NCBI RefSeq assembly: GCF_024722015.1 | Contig: NZ_JANQBD010000019.1 | Span: forward strand, 62,001 to 126,000 | DNA from: Paenibacillus radicis (ex Xue et al. 2023) | Lineage (GTDB): Bacteria > Bacillota > Bacilli > Paenibacillales > NBRC-103111 | Direction: 5' to 3' | Length of the DNA: 64,000 nucleotides | Shown here: in pieces, positions 1 through 7,847 of the stretch | Layout of the letters: the number at the start of each line of letters is the position of its first letter | How positions within the stretch are numbered: the first letter of the stretch is position 1 | Position numbers and translations under genes: made by a program | Notes under the pieces: generated by a model | The model's database searches: none | Seen by the model: the letters and a program-made list of their open reading frames with translations, nothing else | What the model was told of the DNA's origin: nothing

Positions 1-678
1 ATTGTGAAATACCATCCCCCTTGCTTCGTCGTAACGCGTAACCAGGAGGGGCTTAAATATTTGAAAAAGTATTGCGAAGAAGAGGGTATACCTCTGTTAA
101 GAACTCCCGAGCCGACCTCCAAGTTTTCGGATCTGATGGATAATTACTTGGCTAAAGCATTAGCGTCGGAGATCACCATCCATGGTGTATGCGTCAACGT
201 GTCCGGCATCGGGATTATACTTCGCGGCAAATCGGGCGTTGGCAAGAGCGAGACTGCGCATACCTTGATTCGCCGCGGGCATCGGCTTGTAGCTGACGAC
301 ATCGTGGTGCTGAAAAAAACGAGTCCGGAAACGATCATTGGCTCGCATAACGGCAAAAGCAAAGAGTTTCTGGCTCTTCGCAGTATCGGACTTATCAATG
401 TATCCCGGTTGTACGGAAGAAGAGCGTTTCAAGATGAAACCCGCATCGTTCTCGATATCGAGTTGACCAAATGGCAGGAGAACGATTTGAATAATGATTT
501 GGAGCTGGAGCCGAAGTTTACCGATTATCTGGACGTTCGCATTCCGCATATAGAAATTCAGCTTCAACCCGGAAGAGATGTGGCGGGACTTGTGGAGGCG
601 GCTGCGAATAATTGGTATTTGAAGCAGCAGGGCTACAGCGCAGTTGAGGATTTTATGAAACGATTGGAAAGTGATTAG
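1..678 (+). CDS. HPr kinase/phosphorylase-like protein, 5' end outside window
   Basis: C-terminal part of an HPr(Ser) kinase/phosphorylase homologue; the frame is open to the left edge, and the family is normally about 310 residues, so the N-terminal domain lies outside. Visible are the P-loop GKSGVGKSE (residues 75-83 counted from the GTG at 4), the preceding IHG, the RGHRLVADD motif and the C-terminal PGRD...EAAANN...KQQGY block typical of HprK. In known HprK this domain phosphorylates and dephosphorylates Ser46 of HPr/Crh. Odd: the family signature LEIRGLGIINV reads LALRSIGLINV here, so the Glu and the Gly after Arg are lost. No lgt gene follows, unlike the usual hprK-lgt order. It is probably a diverged paralogue, not the housekeeping enzyme; activity is uncertain. 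Confidence 0.85.
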   Translation: MVKYHPPCFVVTRNQEGLKYLKKYCEEEGIPLLRTPEPTSKFSDLMDNYLAKALASEITIHGVCVNVSGIGIILRGKSGVGKSETAHTLIRRGHRLVADDIVVLKKTSPETIIGSHNGKSKEFLALRSIGLINVSRLYGRRAFQDETRIVLDIELTKWQENDLNNDLELEPKFTDYLDVRIPHIEIQLQPGRDVAGLVEAAANNWYLKQQGYSAVEDFMKRLESD

Positions 679-874
679 GCTGCTAGCGGAAGAAAGCTGG
701 AATTAAGAGGAGATTCGCGTAAAACTCCGGGATAACGAGATAATGAAGTGTGTCGTATAATCCTTGTGCTGTACCCGCTTTCTAAGGACCTTTCTCTTGT
801 TCGACAGAATCATCTTCGAGGAGTAATATCTGTAGATGAGTATATGTTGGGGATATAAGGAGACGAGGCGGTTC

Positions 875-1804
875 ATGGTACGGTCATATATACTCCTGCT
901 TTTTTGTGTCTGCTGTTGGGGGAGCAATTTTGTATTCGGTTCCATATTGGTTAATGAATTTCCGCCTATTCTTCTCTCTGCGATTCGGCTGTCGGCAACC
1001 TCGTTATTTCTGATTGGATACGGATGGAGCTTTAAAAAGCTCGGTCATTTAACACGCAGAGACTTCCTTCTGCTCATTCCGCTTGGCTTTGTGGGAACGC
1101 TGATTAATCAAGCTGCTTTTTTCACAGGACTGGAAACCATCGATGCGACTACGGCGTCGCTGATACTCTCGCTTGCGCCGATTACTGTTGCTGTACTGGC
1201 CGCGGTGTTTCTGAAGGAAACCATTACGAGAAAGATGGTAATCGGATCGGTTATAGCTATGGTCGGTATTTTCTTTGTAGTCGGTAAATCCGGGGGTATC
1301 AAGCCCTCAATAGGGATGCTGTACATTGTATTGGCTATGATTTCCTTCGCTATCTCGATTATTATTATGCGCAAGCTGACAGAACGGATCGATCCATTGA
1401 CAGCTACCGTATATTCCACATTAATTGGCTCAGGTATGGTTATACCCGTTGCTTTGATTAAGGAGCCTATCACTCACGTGAGCTCTCATCCGTGGGCTTG
1501 GGTGCTGTTGTTTGTAACGGCCATCCTTATGCAGGGGCTGTGCGGACTGATTTGGAATGTTCAGCTTAAACGAATAGGAGCGGGGAAAGCATCGGTTTTC
1601 CTAAACCTGCAGCCCTTTGTTGCTATGGTCGTCGGTTTCCTGCTCATGGGCACACCGGTGACAATAGTTCAAATAGTCGGCTCTATGCTAATAGTGGGGG
1701 GCGTCGTGCTGGCGACGGGATTGAAAAAAGGGAAGCCAGAGGAAAGCGGTAAGCCTGTGACCGCAACCGGTATTTTACAGAAGGTGCCGAAAGTGAATGG
1801 ATAA
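875..1804 (+). CDS. EamA/DMT-family transporter
   Basis: Ten-helix drug/metabolite transporter of about 309 residues with two EamA repeats: WGSNFVFG at the start of repeat 1 and a second bundle beginning near LYIVLAMISFAISIIIMRKL. Such proteins export small metabolites or amino acids across the cytoplasmic membrane; the substrate cannot be told. The ATG at 875 is preferred over the ATG at 836 because AAGGAG lies at 857-862 and the hydrophobic N-terminus starts immediately after it. The gene stands alone. A degraded relative lies at 36.2-36.9 kb. Confidence 0.85.
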   Translation: MVRSYILLLFCVCCWGSNFVFGSILVNEFPPILLSAIRLSATSLFLIGYGWSFKKLGHLTRRDFLLLIPLGFVGTLINQAAFFTGLETIDATTASLILSLAPITVAVLAAVFLKETITRKMVIGSVIAMVGIFFVVGKSGGIKPSIGMLYIVLAMISFAISIIIMRKLTERIDPLTATVYSTLIGSGMVIPVALIKEPITHVSSHPWAWVLLFVTAILMQGLCGLIWNVQLKRIGAGKASVFLNLQPFVAMVVGFLLMGTPVTIVQIVGSMLIVGGVVLATGLKKGKPEESGKPVTATGILQKVPKVNG

Positions 1805-1939
1805 ATGGATGGAGACACTGCGTGCGTTATTCGCGGTGTCTTATTTGCATACAAAACGTGCTTCGAGCCATCGGTCGGTCCATAGGAGCCGAAGGTTGAA
1901 CAAACGGTGTATGAAGCATGAGCATAGAGGAGTGGTAGC

Positions 1940-3118
1940 TTGAATAATGGATATGACATCATTATCGTAGGGGCCGGGAGTTTCGGCATGAGCGCCGGTT
2001 ACTTTACTGCCAAGTCGGGCCTGCGGGTGCTTCTGATCGACGCTCATAATCCTCCGCATGAGCAAGGCAGCCATCATGGAGGAACACGTATTTACCGCTC
2101 CGCCTATACCATGGGGCCAGCCTATGCGCAACTCGCCTTGCGAGCGGGTGAGCTCTGGTCGGAGCTTGCGGAGGAGGCGAGAGAATGGGGTAGCAGCCAT
2201 TATTGCGGTAGCGGTATGGCGAAAGCGGATGCGGAAATTTTCAGAAAGACGGGAGTAGTGAGTATAGGAGATACGAATTCCAGGTTTTTGCAATCGAAGC
2301 AGGATAGCTGTATGGAATTCGGTATTCCTTACGAGCGTTTGAAGCCTAAGGAATTGATGGACAGGTGGCCTGGCTTCTGCATCCCGGAGCATACGGAAGG
2401 CTTGTACGAGCCGCAGGCTGGAGTGTTATTCAGCGAGAACATTATCCGTGTTTATCGGATACTGGCCGAACGCTGCGGAGCCGACTTTCGAACCAATGAA
2501 CGGGTGGAGTCCATCGTATCCGGTTCGGCGCAGCAAATGGTTCGCACTTCAGCAGGAACCTATTATGCTGATCGTGTACTTGTCTGCGGGGGAGCCTTCT
2601 CAGCTGCGCTGCTGCCTGAACTGAAGCATCTGGTACGCCCTGTGAGAAAAGCTATAGGCTGGTTTGAAGCACCTGCATGCTTATATGGTAGCGGGGTCTT
2701 CCCGGCTTTTATTGTTAATAAAGGCGGAACGGAAGAATATTACGGTTTCCCTGATCTTGACGGCAGAGGGGTAAAGGTAGGGAGGCATGATGGAGGCGAA
2801 ACGGTGCTTCCAGGGGCAGAGCTTCCTCCGTTCGGAACCCATCCTGAAGATGAAGAGGATTTGCAAAGCTTTATAAACCTGTACTTGCCGAAGGTGGGAA
2901 GCTTATCCAAGGGGGGAACCTGCTTATATGAGAACGCTCCGGGTGAACATTTCTTGATAGGGGAGCTCCCGGAGCGTCCGGGCATCTGGTTTGCCGGTGG
3001 AGGATCAGGCCATGGCTTTAAATTCAGCAGCTCGATCGGTGAAGCTTTGAGCCAACTGCTGGCTGTTGGACGGAGCCACTGTGATTTGTCTTCCTTTGCA
3101 TTTCAACGGTCGTTATAA
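1940..3118 (+). CDS. solA: Monomeric sarcosine oxidase / N-methyltryptophan oxidase-type flavoenzyme
   Basis: FAD-dependent amine oxidase (392 residues, the usual size) that oxidises N-methyl amino acids, releasing H2O2. An N-terminal dinucleotide fold reads IIIVGAGSFG (residues 7-16). The family motif GSHHGGTRI follows near residue 49, and near the C-terminus come TCLYENAPGEHF and GGGSGHGFK. Cys328 in the first of these matches the cysteine that binds FAD covalently in monomeric sarcosine oxidase. The TTG start is chosen because GAGGAG sits 6-8 bases upstream and an ATG start would cut the nucleotide-binding fold. Substrate (sarcosine, N-methyltryptophan or another secondary amine) is not determined. 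The symbol is by similarity only. Confidence 0.85.
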   Translation: MNNGYDIIIVGAGSFGMSAGYFTAKSGLRVLLIDAHNPPHEQGSHHGGTRIYRSAYTMGPAYAQLALRAGELWSELAEEAREWGSSHYCGSGMAKADAEIFRKTGVVSIGDTNSRFLQSKQDSCMEFGIPYERLKPKELMDRWPGFCIPEHTEGLYEPQAGVLFSENIIRVYRILAERCGADFRTNERVESIVSGSAQQMVRTSAGTYYADRVLVCGGAFSAALLPELKHLVRPVRKAIGWFEAPACLYGSGVFPAFIVNKGGTEEYYGFPDLDGRGVKVGRHDGGETVLPGAELPPFGTHPEDEEDLQSFINLYLPKVGSLSKGGTCLYENAPGEHFLIGELPERPGIWFAGGGSGHGFKFSSSIGEALSQLLAVGRSHCDLSSFAFQRSL

Positions 3119-3157
3119 TGTAACGGCCGGTTAGGATCACAGGGTTCCTTAACGTTG

Positions 3158-3499
3158 CTAACTAACAGAGGTTTTCGTTTGCGTCAGCAGCTCGTCAAGC
3201 GTTTCCGCAACCTCCTTTAGTACCGGAAGGACAGGTACAAGACCGGCTGCGGGTATGCTGGTTAACAATGCAGCCAGTATTTCATCCTTGGAGGCTCCTG
3301 CTTTAATGGCTAAAGGCAGGTGGGATTTAATGGCGGGAGCGTAGCCAAGAGCGGCCAAGTTGGAAATATAAATGAGCTGCTGTGTTTTTGGATCTAATGC
3401 CGATTGGGCAATGACAGAGCGGTGCAGGCTGCGGAATTGATCGGAAACCTCAGGGAATTGCTCGGCAAAAAATTCGAAATCGGGGTTTTTCATAGGCAT
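3158..3499 (-). CDS. Carboxymuconolactone decarboxylase-like small protein without cysteines
   Basis: A 113-residue all-alpha protein resembling the CMD/AhpD family: DPKTQQLIYISNLAALG followed by SHLPLAIKAGASKDEILAAL, the typical helix pair. AhpD-like enzymes have a CxxC in this helix; here the position reads GYAPAIKSH and the whole protein has no cysteine, so peroxidase activity of the AhpD kind is unlikely. AGAGGAG lies just upstream of the ATG on the minus strand. It is divergent from the hydrolase gene at 3631, with an AT-rich shared promoter region. Confidence 0.7.
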   Translation of the reverse strand: MPMKNPDFEFFAEQFPEVSDQFRSLHRSVIAQSALDPKTQQLIYISNLAALGYAPAIKSHLPLAIKAGASKDEILAALLTSIPAAGLVPVLPVLKEVAETLDELLTQTKTSVS

Positions 3500-3630
3500 T
3501 TAAACTCCTCTCACAATAATTGGAATATTTTCCACAACACCAATTGTAACACTTTATCAATTTAGGTCAATATGTTACAATATAAATATTATAATTGCAT
3601 TTTCTAATTCAAATAATGAGGAGTGAAGTT

Positions 3631-4521
3631 ATGCCGAATGCAGCTGTTGAAGCACATTCTTTTATATTGAATGCGGGTAAGCTGCCTACCGAGAAGGGAG
3701 AGGCTCTGTACATACGGGGGGAAGTTAGATTTCAGCAAGAGCCAGGCGGTGATTCGTTGTCACCCAAGCCGGTACTTCTTATAAGTCACGGGTTTAAAGG
3801 GTTTAAGGATTGGGGCTTTTTTCCCTATGCGGCTTCACAGTTTGCTCAGCGCGGCTTCTTTGTTGTAACGTTTAATTTCTCGTGCAACGGAGTTAATGAG
3901 AATGATTTTGACGAACTGGATAAATTTTCTTTCAACACTTATTCCCGTGAACAGGCCGACTTGAGCCTTCTTCTTCAAGCGCTATTGGATAAGCAGCTGC
4001 CGGAAGGGGAACGAGCGGATTTACAGCGTATTTATTTGCTTGGGCACAGCCGTGGAGGAGGGAACAGCATTCTCTTTGCGAGCGAGCATCCTGAAGTTAA
4101 GGGGGTAGTCACCTGGAATGGCAATGCCAATCCAGATTTATTTGATGATGCCTTCAAGGCTGCTATTGCGGAGCATGGTGTTGCTTATGTAGCCAATGCG
4201 AGGACGAAGCAGCAGATGCCGATCCGGCGTGGCTTTTATGAGGATTTGGCTGAGCATCGGTCACGCTATCATATTCCTGAAAGGTTATCAGCGTTGGGAA
4301 TCCCTGTTTTGCAGCTTCAGGGAAACAGGGATTCCGATAGGCTTCAGGCCGGCTTTGAATCGCTGCGGCAAGCCGCTCCCCAGCATCGTTGCGTTACGAT
4401 TGCCGAGGGAACGCACACGTTCGGCGCTGTGCATCCTTTTGCGGGAACGACTGATCAATTGGAGGTAGCTATTCAGCTCACGGCGGATTTCTTGAAAGAC
4501 CTTCTTTCTACTGCCGACTAG
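3631..4521 (+). CDS. Alpha/beta-hydrolase family protein
   Basis: Serine hydrolase of about 296 residues with the alpha/beta fold. It has the oxyanion-side motif LLISHGFKGFKDW, the nucleophile elbow GHSRGGG, a late Asp in LQGNRDSDRL, and a His in EGTHTFGAVHPF. Soluble, no signal peptide. Dienelactone hydrolases and acyl-peptidase-like enzymes share this pattern, and the substrate is unknown. The ATG at 3631 is used, not the upstream TTG at 3595, because GAGGAG at 3618-3623 is well spaced. A hairpin after the stop is a likely terminator. Confidence 0.8.
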   Translation: MPNAAVEAHSFILNAGKLPTEKGEALYIRGEVRFQQEPGGDSLSPKPVLLISHGFKGFKDWGFFPYAASQFAQRGFFVVTFNFSCNGVNENDFDELDKFSFNTYSREQADLSLLLQALLDKQLPEGERADLQRIYLLGHSRGGGNSILFASEHPEVKGVVTWNGNANPDLFDDAFKAAIAEHGVAYVANARTKQQMPIRRGFYEDLAEHRSRYHIPERLSALGIPVLQLQGNRDSDRLQAGFESLRQAAPQHRCVTIAEGTHTFGAVHPFAGTTDQLEVAIQLTADFLKDLLSTAD

Positions 4522-4546
4522 TGGCAGCATATAGCATCGTGAGTTT

Positions 4547-4572
4547 AATCTCGCCTCTTAGGGGGCGAGATT
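4547..4572 (+). terminator. Hairpin terminator after the hydrolase gene
   Basis: Perfect 9-bp inverted repeat AATCTCGCC / GGCGAGATT with an 8-base loop. The T-run after it is weak (GTTTG), so termination strength is uncertain. Confidence 0.5.
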
Positions 4573-4681
4573 GTTTGCATCCTGAGGATAAACAAGGGCA
4601 CTTGGTTGATTAAATGTCCCGCGGCGGTTACAGTAAATGCAGATAGACCCAAAAGAAATTTGATAATAAGGGGGATTATTT

Positions 4682-5173
4682 ATGAAGCGGCCCATACTTT
4701 CCATTCCGAAAACTAACCTGGAGGTATTGCATGATGTTATTTCAATTGTTGTGATCCTATCGTCCATAGCTTACTTATTTGTAGAGTGGCCGAAGCTGCC
4801 TGCCCAAATACCGACGCATTTTAACGGTTCCGGGAAGGTAGATGGCTGGGGAGGGAAAGGGACTTTATTTATACTGCCAATTATTTCTATAGTTATCTAT
4901 ATTGGACTCACAGTTTTAAGTAAATTTCCTCATTCTTTTAATTACCTCAGTGAGATCACAGAAAGCAATGCCCAAAGGCAATATATAAACGCAAAAATGC
5001 TGCTGAGCTGGTTAAAGGTAGAGATTGCAGTCTTGTTCAGTTACTTATTGTGGAAATCGGTAGAAGTGGCAGCAGACAAGATAAACGATCTTGGACTCTT
5101 TATCTATGTCATTCTAGCCATTGTTGTGCTAACTATTATTTTCTCTATCTATCGAACCATAAAATTAAAATGA
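4682..5173 (+). CDS. DUF1648-domain membrane protein
   Basis: A 163-residue protein with four predicted membrane segments. The loop after the first helix holds the DUF1648 signature LPAQIPTHFNGSGKVDGWGGK. The domain occurs in SdpI-type immunity proteins and in many Bacillales membrane proteins of unknown role. AAGGGGG lies upstream of the ATG. No bacteriocin gene is visible nearby, so an immunity role is not supported here. Confidence 0.75.
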   Translation: MKRPILSIPKTNLEVLHDVISIVVILSSIAYLFVEWPKLPAQIPTHFNGSGKVDGWGGKGTLFILPIISIVIYIGLTVLSKFPHSFNYLSEITESNAQRQYINAKMLLSWLKVEIAVLFSYLLWKSVEVAADKINDLGLFIYVILAIVVLTIIFSIYRTIKLK

Positions 5174-5187
5174 TGCACAAGGGCAAG

Positions 5188-5412
5188 CTAGGACTTAATT
5201 CCGCTCCTATCAACTCGAAATTCGCATTCGCTTCGCACATAATAAATTCCATTTATTTTGACGCTGACAGGCGTAATCCGCTCAATGGTTCCGCCATCCT
5301 CAACTCTGACAGGAATATCATCAGCCGTGCGCTCCCAAACGGATACTTGCAGCTGGAACAAGGCTGCAGCGAATAGCTCTGTATCGGTGCAGAGAGCTTT
5401 TGATTCAGACAT
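5188..5412 (-). CDS. Small conserved-looking hypothetical protein
   Basis: A 74-residue soluble protein (MSESKALCTDTELF...) not matched to a known family. The ATG has an excellent site (GAGGTGA, eight bases upstream on the minus strand). The composition is that of a folded beta-rich protein, so it is taken as real. Its upstream region (5413-5642) holds a cluster of DnaA-box-like sequences, which may tie its expression to DnaA. No sequence likeness to Sda, the small checkpoint protein of Bacillus that is also preceded by DnaA boxes, was seen. Confidence 0.6.
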   Translation of the reverse strand: MSESKALCTDTELFAAALFQLQVSVWERTADDIPVRVEDGGTIERITPVSVKINGIYYVRSECEFRVDRSGIKS

Positions 5413-5494
5413 GTTTAGTCACCTCATCCCACATTATTCGACGTAATAGATAGGATACCTTCAGTGAAGGGTGCTACATGATAGGGCAGATTAT

Positions 5495-5593
5495 TTATCC
5501 ACATGGATATCCACATTATCAACATAGCACCATCCTTTATTGTGCATATCTTTGAAAATATTATCAACATATCCACAACTGTAGTTATCCACA
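5495..5593. promoter_or_regulatory. Cluster of six DnaA-box-like 9-mers
   Basis: Two perfect TTATCCACA boxes (5495-5503, 5585-5593) and four with one mismatch lie in one orientation within 99 bases: ATATCCACA at 5507-5515 and 5569-5577, TTATCAACA at 5516-5524 and 5561-5569. The stretch lies between the argS stop and the start of the small minus-strand gene. Known DnaA-box clusters in Bacillus titrate DnaA or regulate neighbouring genes; no dnaA, dnaN or AT-rich unwinding element is visible, so it is not called an origin. Confidence 0.65.
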
Positions 5594-5642
5594 ACCCATT
5601 GACGAGAAGGCAAGCATCACAGGCTTAAATGCCGTCTATAGT

Positions 5643-7508
5643 TTACATACGATCCGGGGCCGGTAAACCAAGAACATTCAGAGCATCACCTAGTGTTTGT
5701 TTGAATATTGAGGTGAGCCATACGCGGAATTTCTTCCTCTCATCATCCGCTTTAAGAATCGGACAGACAGCATAAAAGTTGTTAAACAGCGTTGCCAGAT
5801 CGAATGCATAGCTGCATATCGAATTTGGCGTCAGCTCGCGGCTGGCGGCAATTAATGTATCTTGCCAATTGGCAAGATGTCTAAGCAGAGCATATTCTGC
5901 TTTCTCCATCTCAGGGAAGTCCCCGGGCACAGCCGGTACGATATGCAGCTCTTGCTCCGCTTTGTTGATAAGACTGACGGCACGTGCATACGAATACATT
6001 AAATATACGCCTGAATTACCCGATATTTCAGTAGCCTGCTGCAGATCAAATACCACCTCGGTGTGCAGGTTAAAACGAAGCAAGTAGTACCGAATCGCCG
6101 CGGCTGCGATGGTCCTGCTGGAGATGCCGGTTTTATCCGAGCGCTTGTCTTCCACAACGCCTTCCATCAAATCAAGCAGATGGGAGATTTTGATGCCAAT
6201 TCCTTGCCGCCCGGACATGGCGTACGATGTTTTCTTGTCGGTTGTATGGATGCCTAGCTCTGCGGCCGATCCAGGACTTAGGGAAACAACTCCATAGCTG
6301 ACATGGCGCAACTGGGCTGCTTGTTCGGAGTAGCCCAATGCCTCAAGAGCCTGCTTGACCATCATTTGCGGATATTCCTGTCTATGATCAATTACGTTGA
6401 TCACAAGATCGGCGTTACCGAATGCTTCCTTCGAGCCTGCTGTATAGGTTGTCCACAAGCCCTCGCTAAACTTTTTGTACCTAAAATCTTTTTCCAGCAG
6501 CCCGAACTTCCATAAGTGATAAGCGATATCTTTGGCGGTGTAGGTCAAGATGCCGTTAGAACGGACTAGAACTTTATCCGCGCTATGCTTGGACTCCGCC
6601 TCTTCTCCTGTAGAAGACGGTTGTTTTAACACCCAGCAGCCCGCCAATTTCCCTTCCGATTCTTGATAAAAAAGTGCGGTTTGCTGCAAAAGCGCAAACG
6701 CGGATGACCAGAATCCTTCCCTGACAATGTTGCTTTCCCATACTAACAAATCATAGTCAATTCCGAATGGCTGCATTTCCTCAATATGCTCGCGGACAAT
6801 TCGTTCCGCTACCAGCATGCCGACCCACGCTAAATTGTTGTTGCCTTCCTCTAGATTGTGAAGCACATGTGCGCGTTGTTCCGTCAGCTTCGAGTTAGCT
6901 TGGTATTCTTTATTAATCGCAGAATAAATATCCCAGCAATAATCGCCGAAACGGACATGCTCCTTTTGCAGCGGCGTATGAAGAAGGCCGACAACCGTAT
7001 CCGCTAGCTGATTACCAAGGTCATCGATGTAGTTATGAACCTCGACCTGATAGCCGACTCTTTGCAGCAGCCTCACCAATGTATCGCCAATACAGGAATT
7101 TCTTAAATGCCCGATATGCGCCGATTTATTCGGATTAATGGATGTATGTTCAATGACGACTTTAAGTCCGGGGGACACTTCAGCTGCGGCAAGGGGATGG
7201 TGCGCCCACTGCTTCCAGCTTATAAACAGGTTGATAAATCCTGGCGGGACTATTTCGATTTTGTACACCCTGTTTTCAATGAAACCGTCCTGCTCCAGCC
7301 TTGCTTGCAGGAGCTGTGCTATATGCATCGGGGGCTTGCGCAGTACCTTCGCCAGCTGCATCGCTATGTTGGTGGAGTAATCGCCATGCTCGATATGGGA
7401 TGGTTGTTCAATGATAACTTTGATGGGTGAAGCTTGGGGAAGATCGAGCTCATCCAACAGCTTGGTTACCGCCGCTTCAATATGAGCAGCTAACAGTTGA
7501 TTTAACAT
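5643..7508 (-). CDS. argS: Arginyl-tRNA synthetase
   Basis: Class I arginyl-tRNA synthetase, about 621 residues, slightly longer than the usual 550-580. It charges tRNA-Arg in the cytoplasm. Visible in order: the N-terminal Arg-tRNA-synthetase N domain (about 1-90), HIGH motif in NKSAHIGHLRNSCIGD, the NYIDDLGNQ motif, VINVIDHRQEYPQM in the catalytic core, MSGRQGIGIK in place of a canonical KMSKS, and a DALR anticodon-binding domain at the C-terminus ending in GLPAPDRM. A T-box leader upstream is strong support for the identity and for control by uncharged tRNA-Arg. The ATG is preceded by AGGAGGGG on the minus strand. Confidence 0.93.
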   Translation of the reverse strand: MLNQLLAAHIEAAVTKLLDELDLPQASPIKVIIEQPSHIEHGDYSTNIAMQLAKVLRKPPMHIAQLLQARLEQDGFIENRVYKIEIVPPGFINLFISWKQWAHHPLAAAEVSPGLKVVIEHTSINPNKSAHIGHLRNSCIGDTLVRLLQRVGYQVEVHNYIDDLGNQLADTVVGLLHTPLQKEHVRFGDYCWDIYSAINKEYQANSKLTEQRAHVLHNLEEGNNNLAWVGMLVAERIVREHIEEMQPFGIDYDLLVWESNIVREGFWSSAFALLQQTALFYQESEGKLAGCWVLKQPSSTGEEAESKHSADKVLVRSNGILTYTAKDIAYHLWKFGLLEKDFRYKKFSEGLWTTYTAGSKEAFGNADLVINVIDHRQEYPQMMVKQALEALGYSEQAAQLRHVSYGVVSLSPGSAAELGIHTTDKKTSYAMSGRQGIGIKISHLLDLMEGVVEDKRSDKTGISSRTIAAAAIRYYLLRFNLHTEVVFDLQQATEISGNSGVYLMYSYARAVSLINKAEQELHIVPAVPGDFPEMEKAEYALLRHLANWQDTLIAASRELTPNSICSYAFDLATLFNNFYAVCPILKADDERKKFRVWLTSIFKQTLGDALNVLGLPAPDRM

Positions 7509-7540
7509 AATACCCCTCCTGAAAATAGTCTTTTTAACGC

Positions 7541-7805
7541 AAAAAAGCCCTCATCTCTAATAAGAGACGAAGGCTTATAGCACTCGCGGTACCACTCTTG
7601 TTGTTAAACCGAGGTTTAACCACTCCAAAGATAACGGTCTTAGCCGGACCTTCCTACTTACCGTTCAGAAGATCATCTCATGGGTCCGTTTCATTAATGA
7701 CTCCGTACCGGCTCTCACTATCCCGGCTCGCTTGAACTATTGTCAATAATTACTGTCCCAATCATCGAAGGATTATGAAATTTTATAGCTCGAATAAAAA
7801 AGCTT
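7541..7805 (-). ncRNA. T-box leader (tRNA-Arg responsive) of argS
   Basis: Read on the minus strand, this 5' leader contains the T-box sequence AGAGTGGTACCGCGAG (7583-7599). After it comes a terminator helix AGCCTTCGTCTCT / AGAGATGAGGGCT ending in a T-run (7541-7575). Upstream is a stem-I region with GGGACAGTA and AGCGAGCCGGG. The likely specifier segment is GAAACGGACC; CGG (plus-strand 7686-7688) is an arginine codon, though ACG overlaps it, so that assignment is inference. Uncharged tRNA-Arg should favour readthrough into argS. Confidence 0.9.
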
Positions 7806-7811
7806 TTTATC

Positions 7812-7839
7812 AGTATACCCGCATTTCAGAAAAAATCAA
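7812..7839 (-). promoter_or_regulatory. SigA-type promoter of the argS T-box transcript
   Basis: On the minus strand TTGATT and TATACT are separated by 16 bases, just upstream of the T-box leader. Confidence 0.65.
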
Positions 7840-7847
7840 CCATGATT

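Noticed and set aside
5495..5593. Chromosomal or plasmid replication origin
   Set aside because: DnaA boxes are present but no dnaA/dnaN or rep gene and no clear AT-rich unwinding element; reported as a box cluster only.
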